Assembly: GCF_000247695.1 (NCBI RefSeq)
Contig: NW_004624732.1
Coordinates: 43,513,816 to 43,577,815, forward strand
From: Heterocephalus glaber
Taxonomy: Eukaryota; Chordata; Mammalia; Rodentia; Bathyergidae
Length of the DNA stretch: 64,000 bases
Direction of reading: 5' to 3'
Of this stretch, positions 13,078 through 25,881 are shown in pieces. The position numbers were made by a program, and so were the translations under genes. Position 1 is the stretch's first letter, and each line of letters opens with the position of its first letter. The notes below the pieces were generated by a model. It did not search any database, was not told the origin of the DNA, and was given only the letters and a program-made list of their open reading frames with translations.

Positions 13078-14195
13078 TACTAAAGTACATGGGATTCTAG
13101 GCTGATTCCAAAATATAGATTCAAGTACAGGAAAAAAGCAGCGAGGCAGAAATTGGACAAAAGTTGGAATAAACTCAAGGTTAAAAAAAAGCAACAAGCA
13201 CGACTAACTTCTTAGTTTTAGGGTATAGGGCTAGAGATTCCAAAATATCTCCTTGGGGTCAAGATGGTTTCTGAAATCTGGGGCAAGTATAACCCTTCAA
13301 GAGCTTCTAGTGGTAAGTATCATGAAGACTGTTTGGATGGAGGCAATGGAATTTGACAATGATGATGCATGAGGATGTGAAAAAAATTAAAATGTGTTAT
13401 GTATATGTACCAACTCCCCGCAATGAATGTAATGACTATGTACTGCAAAAGTGTACTGATAAAAAAGAGAAAGAAAGAAAATGCCCAGGAGTGCTTTTAG
13501 GAAGAGCAGTTTCAACCAGGATGTTTAGGATCTGGTATAAGAGCCAAACAGCACAACATAAAAGAATGAATGATGGACAACAATTTAGTGATAACTAATA
13601 ACTAACTCTGATGAATTTCTGCAGTGGGGATGAGGGTAGGAAAGTTGGGGGGGAAAGTAGCCAGGTCCAGAGAGTTTTCTCTTTGTGGTTTTATTTTTTT
13701 AGTAATGAAAATAAAAGAGGAGTCATTTTTGGAAAGAGGAGTCATTTTTGAAGCTACTAGATCTCAAGGCAAAAGGAAGGGAAAAGTAAGAAGATATGTA
13801 AGCAGTGCCTGGGCCGAGAGCTAATTGAAGTTGCAGTATCTCCTCAGAGACTCAGGGCAATGAGAGTACTGGACCAAAGGTCTGAAGGCCTGCATTTTAG
13901 TCCTTTTCTTGCCCCTATGCGGAAGTTTCATCTCTCTGAGCTTCCATTGCTCAAGAAGGAGGGAAATGTCCTAGATCATTCTAGCTTACAGCTGATCAGG
14001 TACATGTAGAATATAAACATGTGGAAGGGAAGAAGAATTGGGAAAACAAGATTTGGGCCACTTCAATACACTCAGTAAGTCAGGAAGCAATGTGGCCCAG
14101 TGATGGTAATGGGGGATCATGTAGGGTACTGGAACCCAGTGAGAAATAGCTAAAGATACACCATGGGAAACTGCCAGGCACAGTGGCTGAAATTT
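13078..14195. other. Unassigned stretch with a small direct duplication
   Basis: The 15-mer GAGGAGTCATTTTTG occurs twice, 20 bases apart, around 13718-13752. Near 13900-13975 there is a weak MIR-like motif run (TTCATCTCTCTGAGCTTCC). No coding evidence in the 81- and 66-codon frames here. Confidence 0.4.
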
Positions 14196-14395
14196 TTGCA
14201 GGTCAGGCCAGTTCTAAATTAGCCACTTACAGATTGAGGGACCTTAGCGGAACTACTTTATCTGTCTAAACCTCTTTCCTCACCTGCAAAATGGGAGTAA
14301 TGGCTCCCTTGTGATTTTCATAACTAAAAGATAAATGAATAATATGTGTAGCTCTTAGTATATTGCCAGGACTATCAGTGTGCTCAAACAAACTC
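14196..14395 (+). mobile_element. MIR SINE
   Basis: The MIR order is clear: AGCCACTTACAGATTGAGGG, ACCTCTTTCCTCACCTGCAA, AATGGGAGTAATGGCTCCC, then a decayed tail ending ATTGCCAGGAC...GTGCTCAAACAAA. High divergence is as expected for this pre-eutherian family. Confidence 0.75.
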
Positions 14396-15010
14396 ATTAT
14401 AGTTGAAACAAATAAGAGGAGGATACGGCTGAGAAAAAGGGAAGAAATCCATGGTGATTTCCAATTGTTGTCTTGAAGGGAGAATGGATTAAAGCAGTTA
14501 GTGAAAAGGATTCATAGTACGGGGAAGAAGAGGAAATTAAAACGTTTCTGATGGGCAAGTAGGTGCCTAGATGCAGGATTGAGCAGATAGAGAAAATAAG
14601 GAAAAGGCTACTTGGGAGACCTGCGGAAGATGACAGTTCAAAAGGCCAAGGCCCGGGGAGTGTGAGTCTCTGTTCAAAAGGGATTGGGTGATGCAGGGGG
14701 GTTGGAAGATGTATAGACAAATTTCAAAGTAGAAGCAACTTATCAGAAAATAGTTTTATTATTTCTCCCTTACTATTTTATTTTGTACAACATTACAGTT
14801 CATTCTTCTCCAAATAACTTCCTGTATTCTAAACCTTGTTTTAGAATCCTCTTGAGAAGAGCATGTTTGAGATCCAAGGTGGAAAAATTAAAGTAAGATG
14901 CTAACTTCAAAGTATAGAACAGAAATGGTATAAAATATCTGGTTTTTTTGAGCATAGCGAGTATGGAAGAACTTAGCATTAAAGTCTAAAAATGTAATTG
15001 TAGCTTGGTA
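14396..15010. other. Unassigned stretch
   Basis: A 107-codon minus-strand frame (14397-14720) begins immediately beside the MIR and has no family resemblance. No repeat recognised. Confidence 0.4.
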
Positions 15011-15019
15011 GCACGATTA

Positions 15020-15960
15020 AATATGTATACTGTGGTCTTTTTGACAATTGTATTCATCCTTTTACAAAGCCTTCAGAAGTTCCATCACAGAAGCATGGAT
15101 GCTGTTTTGATCTATTTATTGCTCTTAAGGGTTCAGAGAACAGTCCCTATTTTCTAATTAACACTTTTAAAGATAAAAAGCCATGTATTAAATCAATCTG
15201 AATAATGGTTGTTTGTGAATCCCACAAGATAAGGCAATTTGCATGTTCACTTTGTACTTACAAACTAAATCTGCACATCTCCAAAGTAGCCCCTTATGAT
15301 GTAAACCTTTTGTGAGATTTGTAACTTGAAAGAAAGTTTGGCCTACTACAGCAGCAGAGCCAATTATCTAAAGGGCTTCGTTACCAAATATGATTAAGAT
15401 ACAAAGACATTGGGCTGTTATTTTATATGATTTGCTGTGGAATTTGAGGAAACAGCTCTTAAAACATCCAGATTATAGATTATTACCTTTTAATAGGGGA
15501 TTAATACAACTCATTTCCCCCACCAGTTAACTGCTTTCAAAAGTAGCAAGTTGCCATTCACTTGGGGTAAAGTTCCTTTGATATGAATTAAATTGCTTGC
15601 TGATGAAATGCACCTTTCAGCGACCTGTTTGAGTTTCAGCTGATGCCATAGCACACTGCGTGATGTGAATTCCAGCCCTGGTCCTAAATCACAGTGGTGA
15701 TTTGTTATTGGATTTTCAGTCATGATGAGTCAGCGCTGTAAGATGTTTACCAAATTAGACTTTCAGACAATGGCATTTCTCTCATTCAATAGAAATCTTT
15801 GCTGCCAATATAGGCTATTATTTCCACATGGTTATGGTGTGGTGTGTTCACACTTGTGGCTCTCATCAGATAGGGTTTCTTTGCATTTGCAGAATCTGTC
15901 TTCATTAGATTTTATATGCTCAATCAACTTTGAAAGGTTTGTTTAAAAGCCTTGGTCTCC
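15020..15960. promoter_or_regulatory. Candidate distal regulatory element (repeat-free, motif-rich)
   Basis: About 940 bases without any recognisable repeat, with several close-to-consensus transcription-factor sites: an exact octamer ATTTGCAT at 15237-15244, a TCF/LEF-like CTTTGAT at 15576-15582, an AP-1/MAF-like TGAGTCAGC from 15726, and several TAAT/ATTA homeodomain cores. The sites are seen; function is inference. No conservation data were available, and such motifs also occur by chance. Confidence 0.25.
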
Positions 15961-16231
15961 ATAATGTGAGAACGGATCCTTTATCTCTTCTAAACAGTTC
16001 AACCTGTGCTTTTCTTTGCCAAATAAGTCAAGAAATGAGAAATATTATGTTGACTCGTGAAAATTGTATCCAATTTTTCTTCTTTTACTTGAAAGAAAAT
16101 TAAAAAGCAATGGCTAATATCTACTGATCTCTTCTGAAGGGCTCCGTAAGGTAAAACCTGGAAAGGGTTATTGGGACAGGGAGTGGGAAGATAAGAATGT
16201 GACATTGACTTTTGCTAGGGAAAAGAAGAGG

Positions 16232-16435
16232 GTTTTTTCCTTTATTCAATAAACGTCTGTTGCCCTTCACACCTCATAGGTGCTGTTACATTGTTATCGA
16301 CGCTGCCGGCAGCACAAGGGAAAATATGAAATCTTTGTCTTCATGAAGCTTACTTTCTAGAAAAGAATATGGCCGTGAAACAAACTCAATAAATATGTAA
16401 AGTAATGGCATCTTATAATTTCGGGAAGTGCTAGG
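16232..16435 (-). mobile_element. L2 LINE 3' end
   Basis: The plus strand shows the inverted L2 3' end: TTCAATAAACGTCTGTTGCC, AGGTGCTGTTACATTG, CTTTGTCTTCATGAAGCTTA, TTCTAGAAAAG, then AAACAAACTCAATAAATATG. This order matches the reverse complement of L2. Confidence 0.7.
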
Positions 16436-18290
16436 TATCCCTACTAAAATTAAAGTACTTTACACTTTAGCAAAAGCAAGCAAACTAGGGTCTACTTATT
16501 CTAAGATCAATTTTGAGCTCATTTGAATTAAAGCTTCTTTTGTAACACATCTTTCATATAGCAACTGCATCTTGGAGGCCCATGAACAGTTCCCAGTTAT
16601 AAATTCCAGCGAATCATCATAGAACTTTATATTCTGAATCTAAATTGAGATGGTCAGAGAGTCGTTCTGACTATTCAGGGCACGTTTAGTGTGATCCAGG
16701 CCGGAGAAAGAGCAACTACACAGTCTTTAAGGGCCTCATCTATCACTATTTTTAAGTAATCAACAAAATCATGCTTTTTTTCATTATTACACAAGGGTCA
16801 TAATGAGATCAAATACAGACCAATGAAACATATTAGCAACTCACATCCTAAAGCGATGGATCTCAGCATTTGGTTTTTGTTCTTTCTGCAAAACACAGGG
16901 CAAATGAAGTTCACACGTGGCGTCGTTTTATGGAGGTTTAAGGATTCGCACAATCCTGGGACATTGGCTATAACCCCGCCCCCCTTCTCATTCGCTCAAG
17001 AATGCACATGGGAATATCAGTGAGTGAGAATGGAATTAGGATAGGAATAACCTTGAATCCTCTGATCTAATTTATTCTTAAGTAAATCATTTCAACAATG
17101 ATTATTAATCACAAATTACTTATGAACTGCCCCCTAAAGAATCACAACAGATGTATGCGCCAAAACGGGGTATTTAGAACGACTGACTCAAATTGACTAA
17201 ATTCTCCTAAATTTAGATAATCATATGTGCTCTGAATTTTCAGAAATTCATTATGTAGTTAAATACCAACAACCAATGCCAACTAGTGCCATAATTTAGA
17301 CACTTAATTTGCCTTATTACCATTCTCTTACGTGGCTTCCATTTTCTCTTTCATACTGCAAATCTGGTGGAGGAAAGGAGAGAGAGCTGATCGGCTTTCT
17401 ATAAAGCAGGTACTTCCTTTTCTCTGGAGCCTTGGTGTCTTTCAGACCTTTGCTGACAAGGTGTTGATCCATGGAAGTAGTTAGCTCAGGTCGAGCGTTC
17501 TTTCAGCCAGCCTGTGTGAGCACTCACTTCAGTAGAAAGCTCTATGGTCCCTGCCAGCAACTCTGGCCCACAGATGTCTCCTGATGCAGCCCCACCCTTG
17601 CTTGGTTGCTACAGTGGGCTCTGCAAATGATCTGCACGCCAGAGTCATAATCAACCTTAAGGGGAACTTCAGCGAAAGGTAGGAAACACACTTGCTTCAG
17701 AAAAATATGTTTTGATGTTTGGCGTACTCCAAAAACTTTTGAGAAAGAATTCCTTTATCTTTGATTCAGGTGGGACATTTTGTTCTTTCTGTAAATGAGT
17801 TCTTTGCATATTTGGGGGAGTGAATGTGGTTTTACATACCCTAAGTTTAACCATAAATTCTTCTGAAAGTGCAAACTGAAAGCACACTTTTCTTCTCATT
17901 AAATTCCATTATACCAAAGGAAAGATCTAAAAACTGTAACCGGATCTAAGCAGAGCAGTAAACCAAAAGTACAGGACTGCCTTGTAAACAGTACAACAGA
18001 AGAAGCCTACATGACTCTCTGTTCTGCCTCAGCATGCAACCCCTGTGCAAAGGCAGAAGTATGCGTTAGCCTAGCTGCTTACACGTAAATAGCAGGACTG
18101 TAGAGCCCTGTAGATTTTATTGTCATTGTTATTTTCATTATTATTAAATTGTGAAACTGAAAACAAGTTCAAGAGAAAATTAAGTCATTAAATATCATGT
18201 GTGCAAAATGATTGATGGACCATAGAGAATGTTGAATTAGGATTTCATGGCCATTACGAAAAAACTATTATTTTAAAGGCAGACTTTAAA
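16436..18290. other. Repeat-poor stretch
   Basis: No recognised repeat or gene. CpG-containing segments near 16.9-17.2 kb and 17.35-17.66 kb are locally less AT-rich but too short for a CpG island. Confidence 0.45.
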
Positions 18291-18296
18291 ACTTCA

Positions 18297-18445
18297 AGAA
18301 GAGGAAAGAAAATGTGAGAGAAAGAAGAAAAATAAACAAAAAGAAAAGAACATGAAGATAGATTGGAAAAAGCAAGAACTGAACAATGGAAGAAGGAAAG
18401 AAGAGAGGAAGGAGAAGAAAAAACAGAAGAAAGGATAAAAGGGCG
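18297..18445. repeat. Polypurine (A/G) tract
   Basis: About 150 bases of nearly pure A and G on the plus strand with few interruptions (GAAGAGGAAAGAAAATGTG at the start). Three overlapping minus-strand open frames here, rich in F, S and L, arise from the complementary CT-rich strand and are not genes. Confidence 0.8.
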
Positions 18446-19037
18446 AATAAAGAATAGTATAAAATGTGGAAGATAAGAATACAAACATATAGATTTAAAC
18501 ACTGCACTTTCAGAGTGGATCAGCAAAAAGTTAGAAAGCACAGGTGTCTCTATAATTTTGATACACTGGTAAAATTCACACAGTTAAATGAGCCTCAGAT
18601 TCTCACTGCTACCTGCATGACACAGAAACACAGTGCAGTGGGCTACACTCCAAAGGATGTCAAAATAAGTATATGACGATGGAAGACTCAGAGATTCTTC
18701 TGTCTGTGCTCCTCTAGTTTTGAAGCATAGAATTTATACATTTATATTTTATATAGTTTTGATCCTGTGCTTTTGTATTCATCAATTGTAGAGTTTTAAG
18801 AACATACCACCATTTTATAAGAAAAATATACTTAAAGTATGATAAATATTCACTGTTAATTTTCTTCATGGAGAAATTGTTTAAAGCCCAAACATTCAAA
18901 TTCAGTTCATGATCCTAGGAATTAGAGGGGAACAAAATGCTTTAAAATGATGTTGAATTAGAAAAAGGGAAATAATTTGTATAAGGTCTAGGATCCACAT
19001 CTCAGAATAGCCTAGGAATGAAGAAGACATAAATCTA
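18446..19037. other. Unassigned AT-rich stretch
   Basis: No repeat or gene recognised between the polypurine tract and the next ID insertion. Confidence 0.45.
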
Positions 19038-19053
19038 AAGATATTTGATATTA

Positions 19054-19140
19054 GGGCTGGGGATTTAGCTCAGTGGTTCTGCCACCTGCCTCGCAAGCAC
19101 AAGGAACTGAGTTCGATCCCCAGTACCAAAAAAAAAAAAA
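19054..19140 (+). mobile_element. ID SINE (young type), full length
   Basis: GGGCTGGGGATTTAGCTCAG, CTGCCTCGCAAGCACAAGG, GAGTTCGATCCCCAGTACC and an A tail. It has a near-perfect 14-base duplication, AGATATTTGATATT before and AGATACTTGATATT (19141-19154) after it. Confidence 0.95.
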
Positions 19141-19154
19141 AGATACTTGATATT

Positions 19155-21200
19155 TCTTTTATAATGTAGATGTAAAACAAGAAATCTAACAACTATACTT
19201 TAGATTAATATATTATAGGAGCATGTGCTTTATGAAATTACTTTTTACAAAGCAACATACCATATATGAATGTCTACAAAGGCAAATTGTTATATTAATT
19301 ACAAACTTATTTCATACTGAACATCTTTGTTTCCACTGTACATGTTTTTTCTTAATGGAGACAACATTGAAGAAAATTTTTCTCCCTCAATCATATTAGT
19401 TTATGCCAACCACATGGTTAGAAATTAAGATTTCTAAGATCTTTGTCTAGCACATATACACATTTCTATTTCTATAAGTATAAATTATTTATTCTTTCAG
19501 TTCTCCATTCATCAATCTGTAAATGGAGAAAATATAGAAAATGCATGTATTATAGATTTCCTTGTCTGCACTCTATGGAGCGATCCTTGCCCACATTTTA
19601 AGATTTATTTAAAGAGAGTTTAAATATAAACAGATTCAAATGCACGTGCATATATAATGGAAGAAAGAAAGGAAGAAAATGCTATGGAATTTCCTTTCTA
19701 GTTTTTTATACAAAATACCACTTCTTACATGTATATTTTTGAGGTATTTTTTCCTAAACAGATATTCTTTTTTTCCTCTTATCAGTGTAAAACACTGAAA
19801 ACAAGTAACACTGTATTTATAATATTCTTGAAATTGTTCTTGGTGTTTATTCTTGCTTAACCACAAAGTTACTAGTGTAGCAACATGTTGGCTGCTCACA
19901 CTGTCCCAAAGAGTAAAGTCTAAATTCTCTAAGAAAATATGAATTTAAACAAAGGTGGTTACTACTAAATGTAGCTGCCCCTGATCTGGGTTTTCAGGAT
20001 GACAGGGAGGGAAAGAAAAAAATGATATTTTACCTCCTTTAATCTGGATTGTTAATGCATCTGTGCAATTTATTCACTTCTAATATTTAAAAGTGTTTGT
20101 AAATCCTTTGAATGTTAACCAGAGTCGTTACTCTTTTGTGGTATTTTTTTGTTATGAATATATACCAGTTTTTCCAAAAATTCCCCATTACTCCTCTTCA
20201 TTAAATGACGATGAACTGTGAGGGTTAGTTCTGCATCAGCCCTCAATTTCCTTATGAAAAATTGTCCTTCTTTCCTTTGGTTTGTGAGCACTTCCAATAC
20301 CGCTCTTATGTAACAAAAGGAAATGAAGGCAACTCAAGAGGCAATCTGGCTTCGCTTGCTTCTCTTGAAGGCCATTTGGATCTTTCCAACTCAGACTTGG
20401 GGCATTTCTTCTTTGTGTCCTGATAAGTGGTGGAATAAGACAGCTGAATATGTGAACCTTTCAGTTACACTTTGCCAAATCTGCTGTGAGATTTAACCAA
20501 ATATCCTCACCAGTTTATAGAATGGCATATGCCCTTGCTAAGAAAATTCTGACTATCCCATTGAGACTCATTTTCTTTTAAACACAAACACAAACTACAG
20601 TTAATGCACATAGTGTTATCCTGTGCATGTTTAAGATGCTGGGTTTCCAGTTGCTTCTTTGAAGGACACCAGTACACTGGTGTCCCACAAACTTCCTTGT
20701 GGAGCGCTACAAATGTCTGGCTGCAGTCGGTGCCATGCCCTTATCCTGAACAACATATCTTTTGAACAGATGCTGGAACCAAACACCAAGACCAGTTATA
20801 ATTCTCACAGCCTTTTCAGGAGATAATAATAGAAGAGATTCATTGAACTGATAAGTGTCACATACAGGGAGAAAGTAACTGAGTAGTTTCTGCATTGATC
20901 TGTCATCAATAGAGCTGCAGATCAGATGGCAATGTCATCATTTTTACTGCAGCTCTTCTCTGGCCCCGCTCACATGTACCAAATGAAGGGCCCATTTGCT
21001 GACTTGAAATTCACAGTTGAGGTCGACTGATGATGCAGTGCAAAGAAGCCTGTTCTGTTCCTCTGCTCATGAATAAGCCATGCCAACCTTCACCTTTAAA
21101 TAGCTACATATTTAATTATGCAATATTTAGAAATAAAGTTCAGTCACAGTTCACTAATAACATGCACCCACCTAAGAGAGACATAGGGATTTAGCAAGTC
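19155..21200. other. Repeat-poor AT-rich stretch
   Basis: No recognised repeat or gene. It includes a perfect 10-bp-arm inverted repeat at 20664-20685 (reported separately) and a moderately GC-rich repeat-free part at 20.3-21.1 kb. Confidence 0.45.
20664..20685. repeat. Short perfect inverted repeat
   Basis: GGACACCAGT at 20664-20673 and its exact complement ACTGGTGTCC at 20676-20685 are separated by AC. It could be a dimeric transcription-factor site or a chance hairpin. Confidence 0.8.
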
Positions 21201-21229
21201 AAAAAAAAACAAAAACAAAAACAAAAAAC
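21201..21229. repeat. A-rich (AAAAC)n simple repeat
   Basis: A run followed by AAAAAC units. No SINE body was recognised next to it. Confidence 0.85.
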
Positions 21230-21685
21230 AGGCAGCTTCAGTCCCAGGTTGCAATATTTTAAAAAGCATTTATTTAAAGGCAAATTATAATAAATTAAGC
21301 TAGACTATAACAAAAATGCAGTACATTTTTAAAACGTGATATTATTTTTCTATTTCACCATATAAACTTCAGAAGTTATGGATTAACTTAAGGAAACAGA
21401 ACAAAAACTGAACCCAAAGAAGGTACAGTAGCTACTTTCTTGAAAACAAAACAATCTTTTTGTTGCTGCCATTTGTCTGAATTCTTCCTCCGGGCAAGCT
21501 GGACAGCTGCATTGGTAAGTTTTTTAGTCATGGGTTGTAAGCCCCACCTGGCTAGATTTGTTTAGCAGACAGCTGGCAGAATTAAATAAAAAGAATGGAA
21601 CACAAAATGCTTCCCCCAAAAAAGCTGAGAAAATACTTTTTAGATGCTTTAGCCTTTTAGAGGTTTATGGTTTTCTCTCTAGTTA

Positions 21686-21709
21686 TTTGTTTGTTTGTTT
21701 GTTTGTTTG
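21686..21709. repeat. (TTTG)n microsatellite
   Basis: Six perfect TTTG units. Confidence 0.9.
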
Positions 21710-24700
21710 CCTATGGCCACATACTATTATATGTGAATAATCCATGGACATTTTCTCTGAATTATAAACCCACAGCCAAGGTGAAAAATGCACATAAATG
21801 TAACCATCAAGTATGTATGTCTTGAATGACTTTTTTTTAGTTAGAAACACCAATTTGCAGTTTATAAGTCCCCAAGAATGACATCAGTTTTAAATTACCA
21901 TTTTTTTATTTCTTCATTTTCTTTGCTATTTTTAAAGCCAATAAAATAGATTTTGTTCATCTGGAATGTTCTTTCTCACTTAAAGATACGAAGGAGTCTA
22001 AATTGTGGGAATGGCATCCTTCTGCATCTGTTTCTCTCACAAACCTATCAAATATCTAATTTTTGGCATGACTGCTGACTCCGACCGGGGGATGACATAA
22101 ACCAGCTTTGTGGTTACATGTTTCACTTTTAATCTCATGGAAATAAAAATCAGCATTGAAATGTCCCTTTACATGTGACAATTTGGGACTCTTTTCCAAA
22201 GTCCCGGCAGAGGGGCGTTAACCTGGTTAGGCTTAACACACAGCATATGTAGGAGAGTCGAACTTTTTTAAGCTATAGGCACAAGGCAAACTTGCCTTCG
22301 GTGGACTTTTGATCCCCTGTGAAGCAGAAGCTACAAACAATGGGGGCCATATAAATCAGGGCTAGCAAGATACAACAGTATAGCCAGAAATACACACACT
22401 ACTGAGGAGATGGAGTAGCTCACTTAGTAACCATACACCTTCTGTGTGTTTTGTCTCTTCATAAATGCAACAAGACTAGTAGAGTATTTCAACCATTGTG
22501 GGTTCACTACTTAGTAGAGGGAGAATCCAGGCTTTTCATTAAACAATAAATATAGTATGGAAAGTTAAAAAAAAAAACCAAAATGGTTTGGATATGGTCC
22601 AGATTGGAGGAAGTCCATAAAAATAGATCCCAACTGCTTATAAATGAGCAAAGGGGAGGGGTCTGCTTACTTTAAAGACACCATGGCAAAGAAACATAAA
22701 TGCCAGCAGCCCAGCTAACACTTATGGGATGACAGGGAATCACCACTATAGCAAGTGTCAGACTACTCAGAGGTTCAAATCTATTTCTATAGCCCATGGA
22801 AATGTACTGATATTAAGGCCAGGAAAACACTCTTCAGTTCAGTACCGAATAGTTGCTTTCCAGAGCAAAAGCCTGAATTGGCCCCTCTCCACCCAGCCTA
22901 TACATCCCTCTGTGCAATGTAGACTTTATGGAGCCAGGCATGATCTGTTCAGTGCTGAGGCCCGATTCTCTCTAAGCACTGATATCAATATCATACATTT
23001 CAAATACAAGGGAGGTCTGGGCAGGCTTAATCCCCCAAGCCCAAGTAAACCGAACATAATCTCTAGGGAGGCTGCTGGCATAGAGCAAAATGACAGTGTT
23101 ACTGTATATGCTCTCACATGGGTAGCAAAATGGGTCCCCATCAAAGACTAGGAAAACAGGCATGGTGAGAAGGGAGGAATGAGGTCACTCTAGGTTTCTG
23201 TCTGACCCTTAAAGACAATCCAATCTTGGCTGTCATCTGGCAGTGTTGTATTTAGTTTGATAGATACAATTACATCTCTCTAGCCAGATAATTACAGTAC
23301 AGTGCATCTTCTATGTATTGGTGGCTTAGCAGAATTAAGAGCTATAAAATCCTTCTGTGTGTGTTACAGGGCTTTCTTTTTCTTCCTTAATACAGATTTC
23401 CTCTCACCCTCTCCCCCTGCCCAAGGAAAAGGAAAGGAAAAGAATTGCACGCAAATTGTGCATTCTGATTCTGAATTATTTTGTAAACGTTTCATACAAA
23501 TCCATCAAGCCTGTCCTAGGCTGAATTGCATTGCAGCCAACTTCTTTACTAAGAAAACTGATTCTTATTTACTTCTTACCCTAAGGAGAATCATGATGAA
23601 TTGTAATAGTATAGCCCCCTACTATTAGAAAATCCCCCCTTTTGGCCAGGGGTGCTTTGAAATTCATAAATCAGGAGTAAGCCTGATTTTTTTTTTAATT
23701 TTAGACAAAAAAGAAGATTTCTACAAGTTTCAAACTCAACCTTGATAACTACTCGAAAGCCATACATTTTCCTGTTTTTGTCACATCAATGAGTAGTACA
23801 TTATTCTGATACTCTGTTAAAAGACCCTTTAATTGCAAACTGGCCTTCAATTTTTAACAGAATCTGCGACTGCCAAGCAGTATTTTATTTTGTATAAAAA
23901 TTAAGATCATCTCTTTCTATTTTAGCACACACACATTTAACTGGAGATGTTGTGGACTACTTAGCAAAATAAATATTACTGGGAGATAAATGAGTAGTTT
24001 TCTAAATGCTATTTCTATTCATTGAAATCTGGGATAAAAAATTTATTATTTTGGATAGAGATAAACATATTGCTATGCGTATACTGTAGTATAGACCCCA
24101 TCAATATCATCCAAGATGACATCATAATATTTCCTATTCCCCCATAGAAAATGTGCTGCATTATTTGTTGGATAAAAAGATACTACATGTTCTTGAGAAG
24201 ATTCTTTATTTTTTTAATTCCTAGAATTAAAAGTATAGCATAAGAAAAAATTACTAACTTCATCCACTACCAAGTCACTAATGTTAATAATCTATTACAT
24301 ATACGTTTTCTATGCTTAAGGAACCAAAGAAACCTGCAGACTCTGTATCTTTACCCAGGGATCGCTTCCTGGTGGTGAATGTAAGCAGCTCTTCTGTGGC
24401 ATGGAGCAATCACTAGGTGCAGTAACAGTACACTGCAATGTGCAAAGAGGGAAATGAAGACGAGCTCATCCAAAGGAAACTACACAGGCATTTTAGATCA
24501 GCCCAATGCAATTATCCAAGCTGGAATCATTCCAGGACACCAAGCCACACACTAAAGGTAAGTAAATTGAACGGCGTTTCTACTCAATTGCAGAACAAGC
24601 CACCTTGTCTCTGACAAGACTGGTACTTGTTCTATTTATTTGTCTTAACTTTATAAATACTGCTGGCCAAATACCAGCCACTGTCACAGGTAATGAAGGA

Positions 24701-24960
24701 TGTAGACCATCTGACTGAGAGGTACCCAGGACTCTTCAGGTATCAAAAAGTGAAAAGAAAATATTTTTAGAATTTGGTATAATGCATTTGTTTACTGGGT
24801 ACTCAGGGAGACTGTTTTCCAATCCATCTGACATCTATCTGTGACCACATGACTGAGTTCTGGCCAATAGAATGTGGGAGGAAATAAATACTTGAATTCT
24901 ACTTCAGACATAAAGTGCCCATCTTTATCTCTTCCCCCACCCTCTCACACACTCACACAT
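21710..24960. other. Repeat-poor stretch
   Basis: No gene or named repeat. A 140-codon plus-strand frame at 22729-23151 is the longest here. It has no recognised domain, signal peptide or low-complexity bias, and I treat it as chance. Around 24790-24930 the phrases CATGACTGAGTTCTGGCCAA and TAGAATGTGGGAGGAAAT resemble an old mammalian LTR segment, too short to assign. Confidence 0.45.
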
Positions 24961-24964
24961 ACAT

Positions 24965-24999
24965 GCGCGCACACACACACACACACACACAGACACACA
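24965..24999. repeat. (CA)n microsatellite
   Basis: GCGCGC followed by about 13 CA units and a degenerate continuation to about 25010. Confidence 0.95.
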
Positions 25000-25574
25000 T
25001 ATACACTCACAAACGTTTACACATCTTGAAGTGAAATTCTGGAAGACTACAGATTGAAAGAGTTAAAATCCTCAAGTCACTGCTTAGAGGTTGGCTACCC
25101 AGGAGATGCACTCAAACATCAGACCCTATGAACAAAGGAAAAATACTTTTATTTTGTTAAGATTGGGAAGCCTTTGCTACAACTGCTAGAGGTGCTTTGA
25201 CTAGAATGCCCCTGATAAAAATGGAATTCCCTTGAATTGCAAAATTGAGAAAGTTGAAGACACATTCCAGGATGCAAGGATGCTTTAAGTTGCATTTTCA
25301 TTCATTGCTTATGGGAGTATAAGACTTTTACTAGTGTTCTGAAAGGGAAAATAATCAAAATATATTAAACCATAAGGACTTTACCTAATTCATATGCTTT
25401 GATATCGTATACTTTACAACTTGAAATTGTCCTTGGGGGAAAAATCAAAATTAGTGTCCAAGATTTTTCCACAGAACATTGGTCGCATAAAATGTCAACA
25501 ACAGAGAAATAGCTAACTTAGCTTTGGTACATTTATATTAGGAAATACTATATAGTCAGTAAAAATTATGTATC

Positions 25575-25790
25575 CAGTGAATATTTTACTCATTTACTTA
25601 CTCAATAAACTAATGTTTATCTAGCATCCCTTACATGGCAGGGCTTAACCTAGATGCTGGGGATATAACAATGAACAACAACAGCAAAAGTTCCTGCTTT
25701 CATGATTTGTATATATTTCATGGTGAGGCAAAAAACAAATGAACCAATAAATAAAATAATTAACACTAATAACAAATTGGGAAAGTTCTC
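25575..25790 (-). mobile_element. L2 LINE 3' end
   Basis: Inverted L2 3' end: TTACTCAATAAACTAATG, ACATGGCAGGGCTTAACC, TAGATGCTGGGGATATAACA, ATGAACAACA, TTCCTGCTTTCATGATTTG, then the A-rich AATAAATAAAATAATT. The block order matches the L2 consensus complement. Confidence 0.75.
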
Positions 25791-25837
25791 CATTGAGAAT
25801 CATTAAGTAAAATATGTAATAGGTAGGAAATGTGTAT

Positions 25838-25881
25838 ATATACATATACATATACATATATATGTATATGTATATGTATAT
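25838..25881. repeat. 44-bp perfect AT-rich palindrome
   Basis: TATACA units on the left run straight into TATGTA units on the right. The centre lies between 25859 and 25860, and 22 consecutive base pairs match. Likely an inverted microsatellite. Confidence 0.95.

Noticed and set aside
18254..18541. Three overlapping F/S/L-rich minus-strand frames
   Set aside because: They are the complement of a polypurine tract and open only because of low complexity.
22729..23151. 140-codon plus-strand open frame as a gene
   Set aside because: No family resemblance, and two overlapping minus-strand frames are equally open; consistent with chance.
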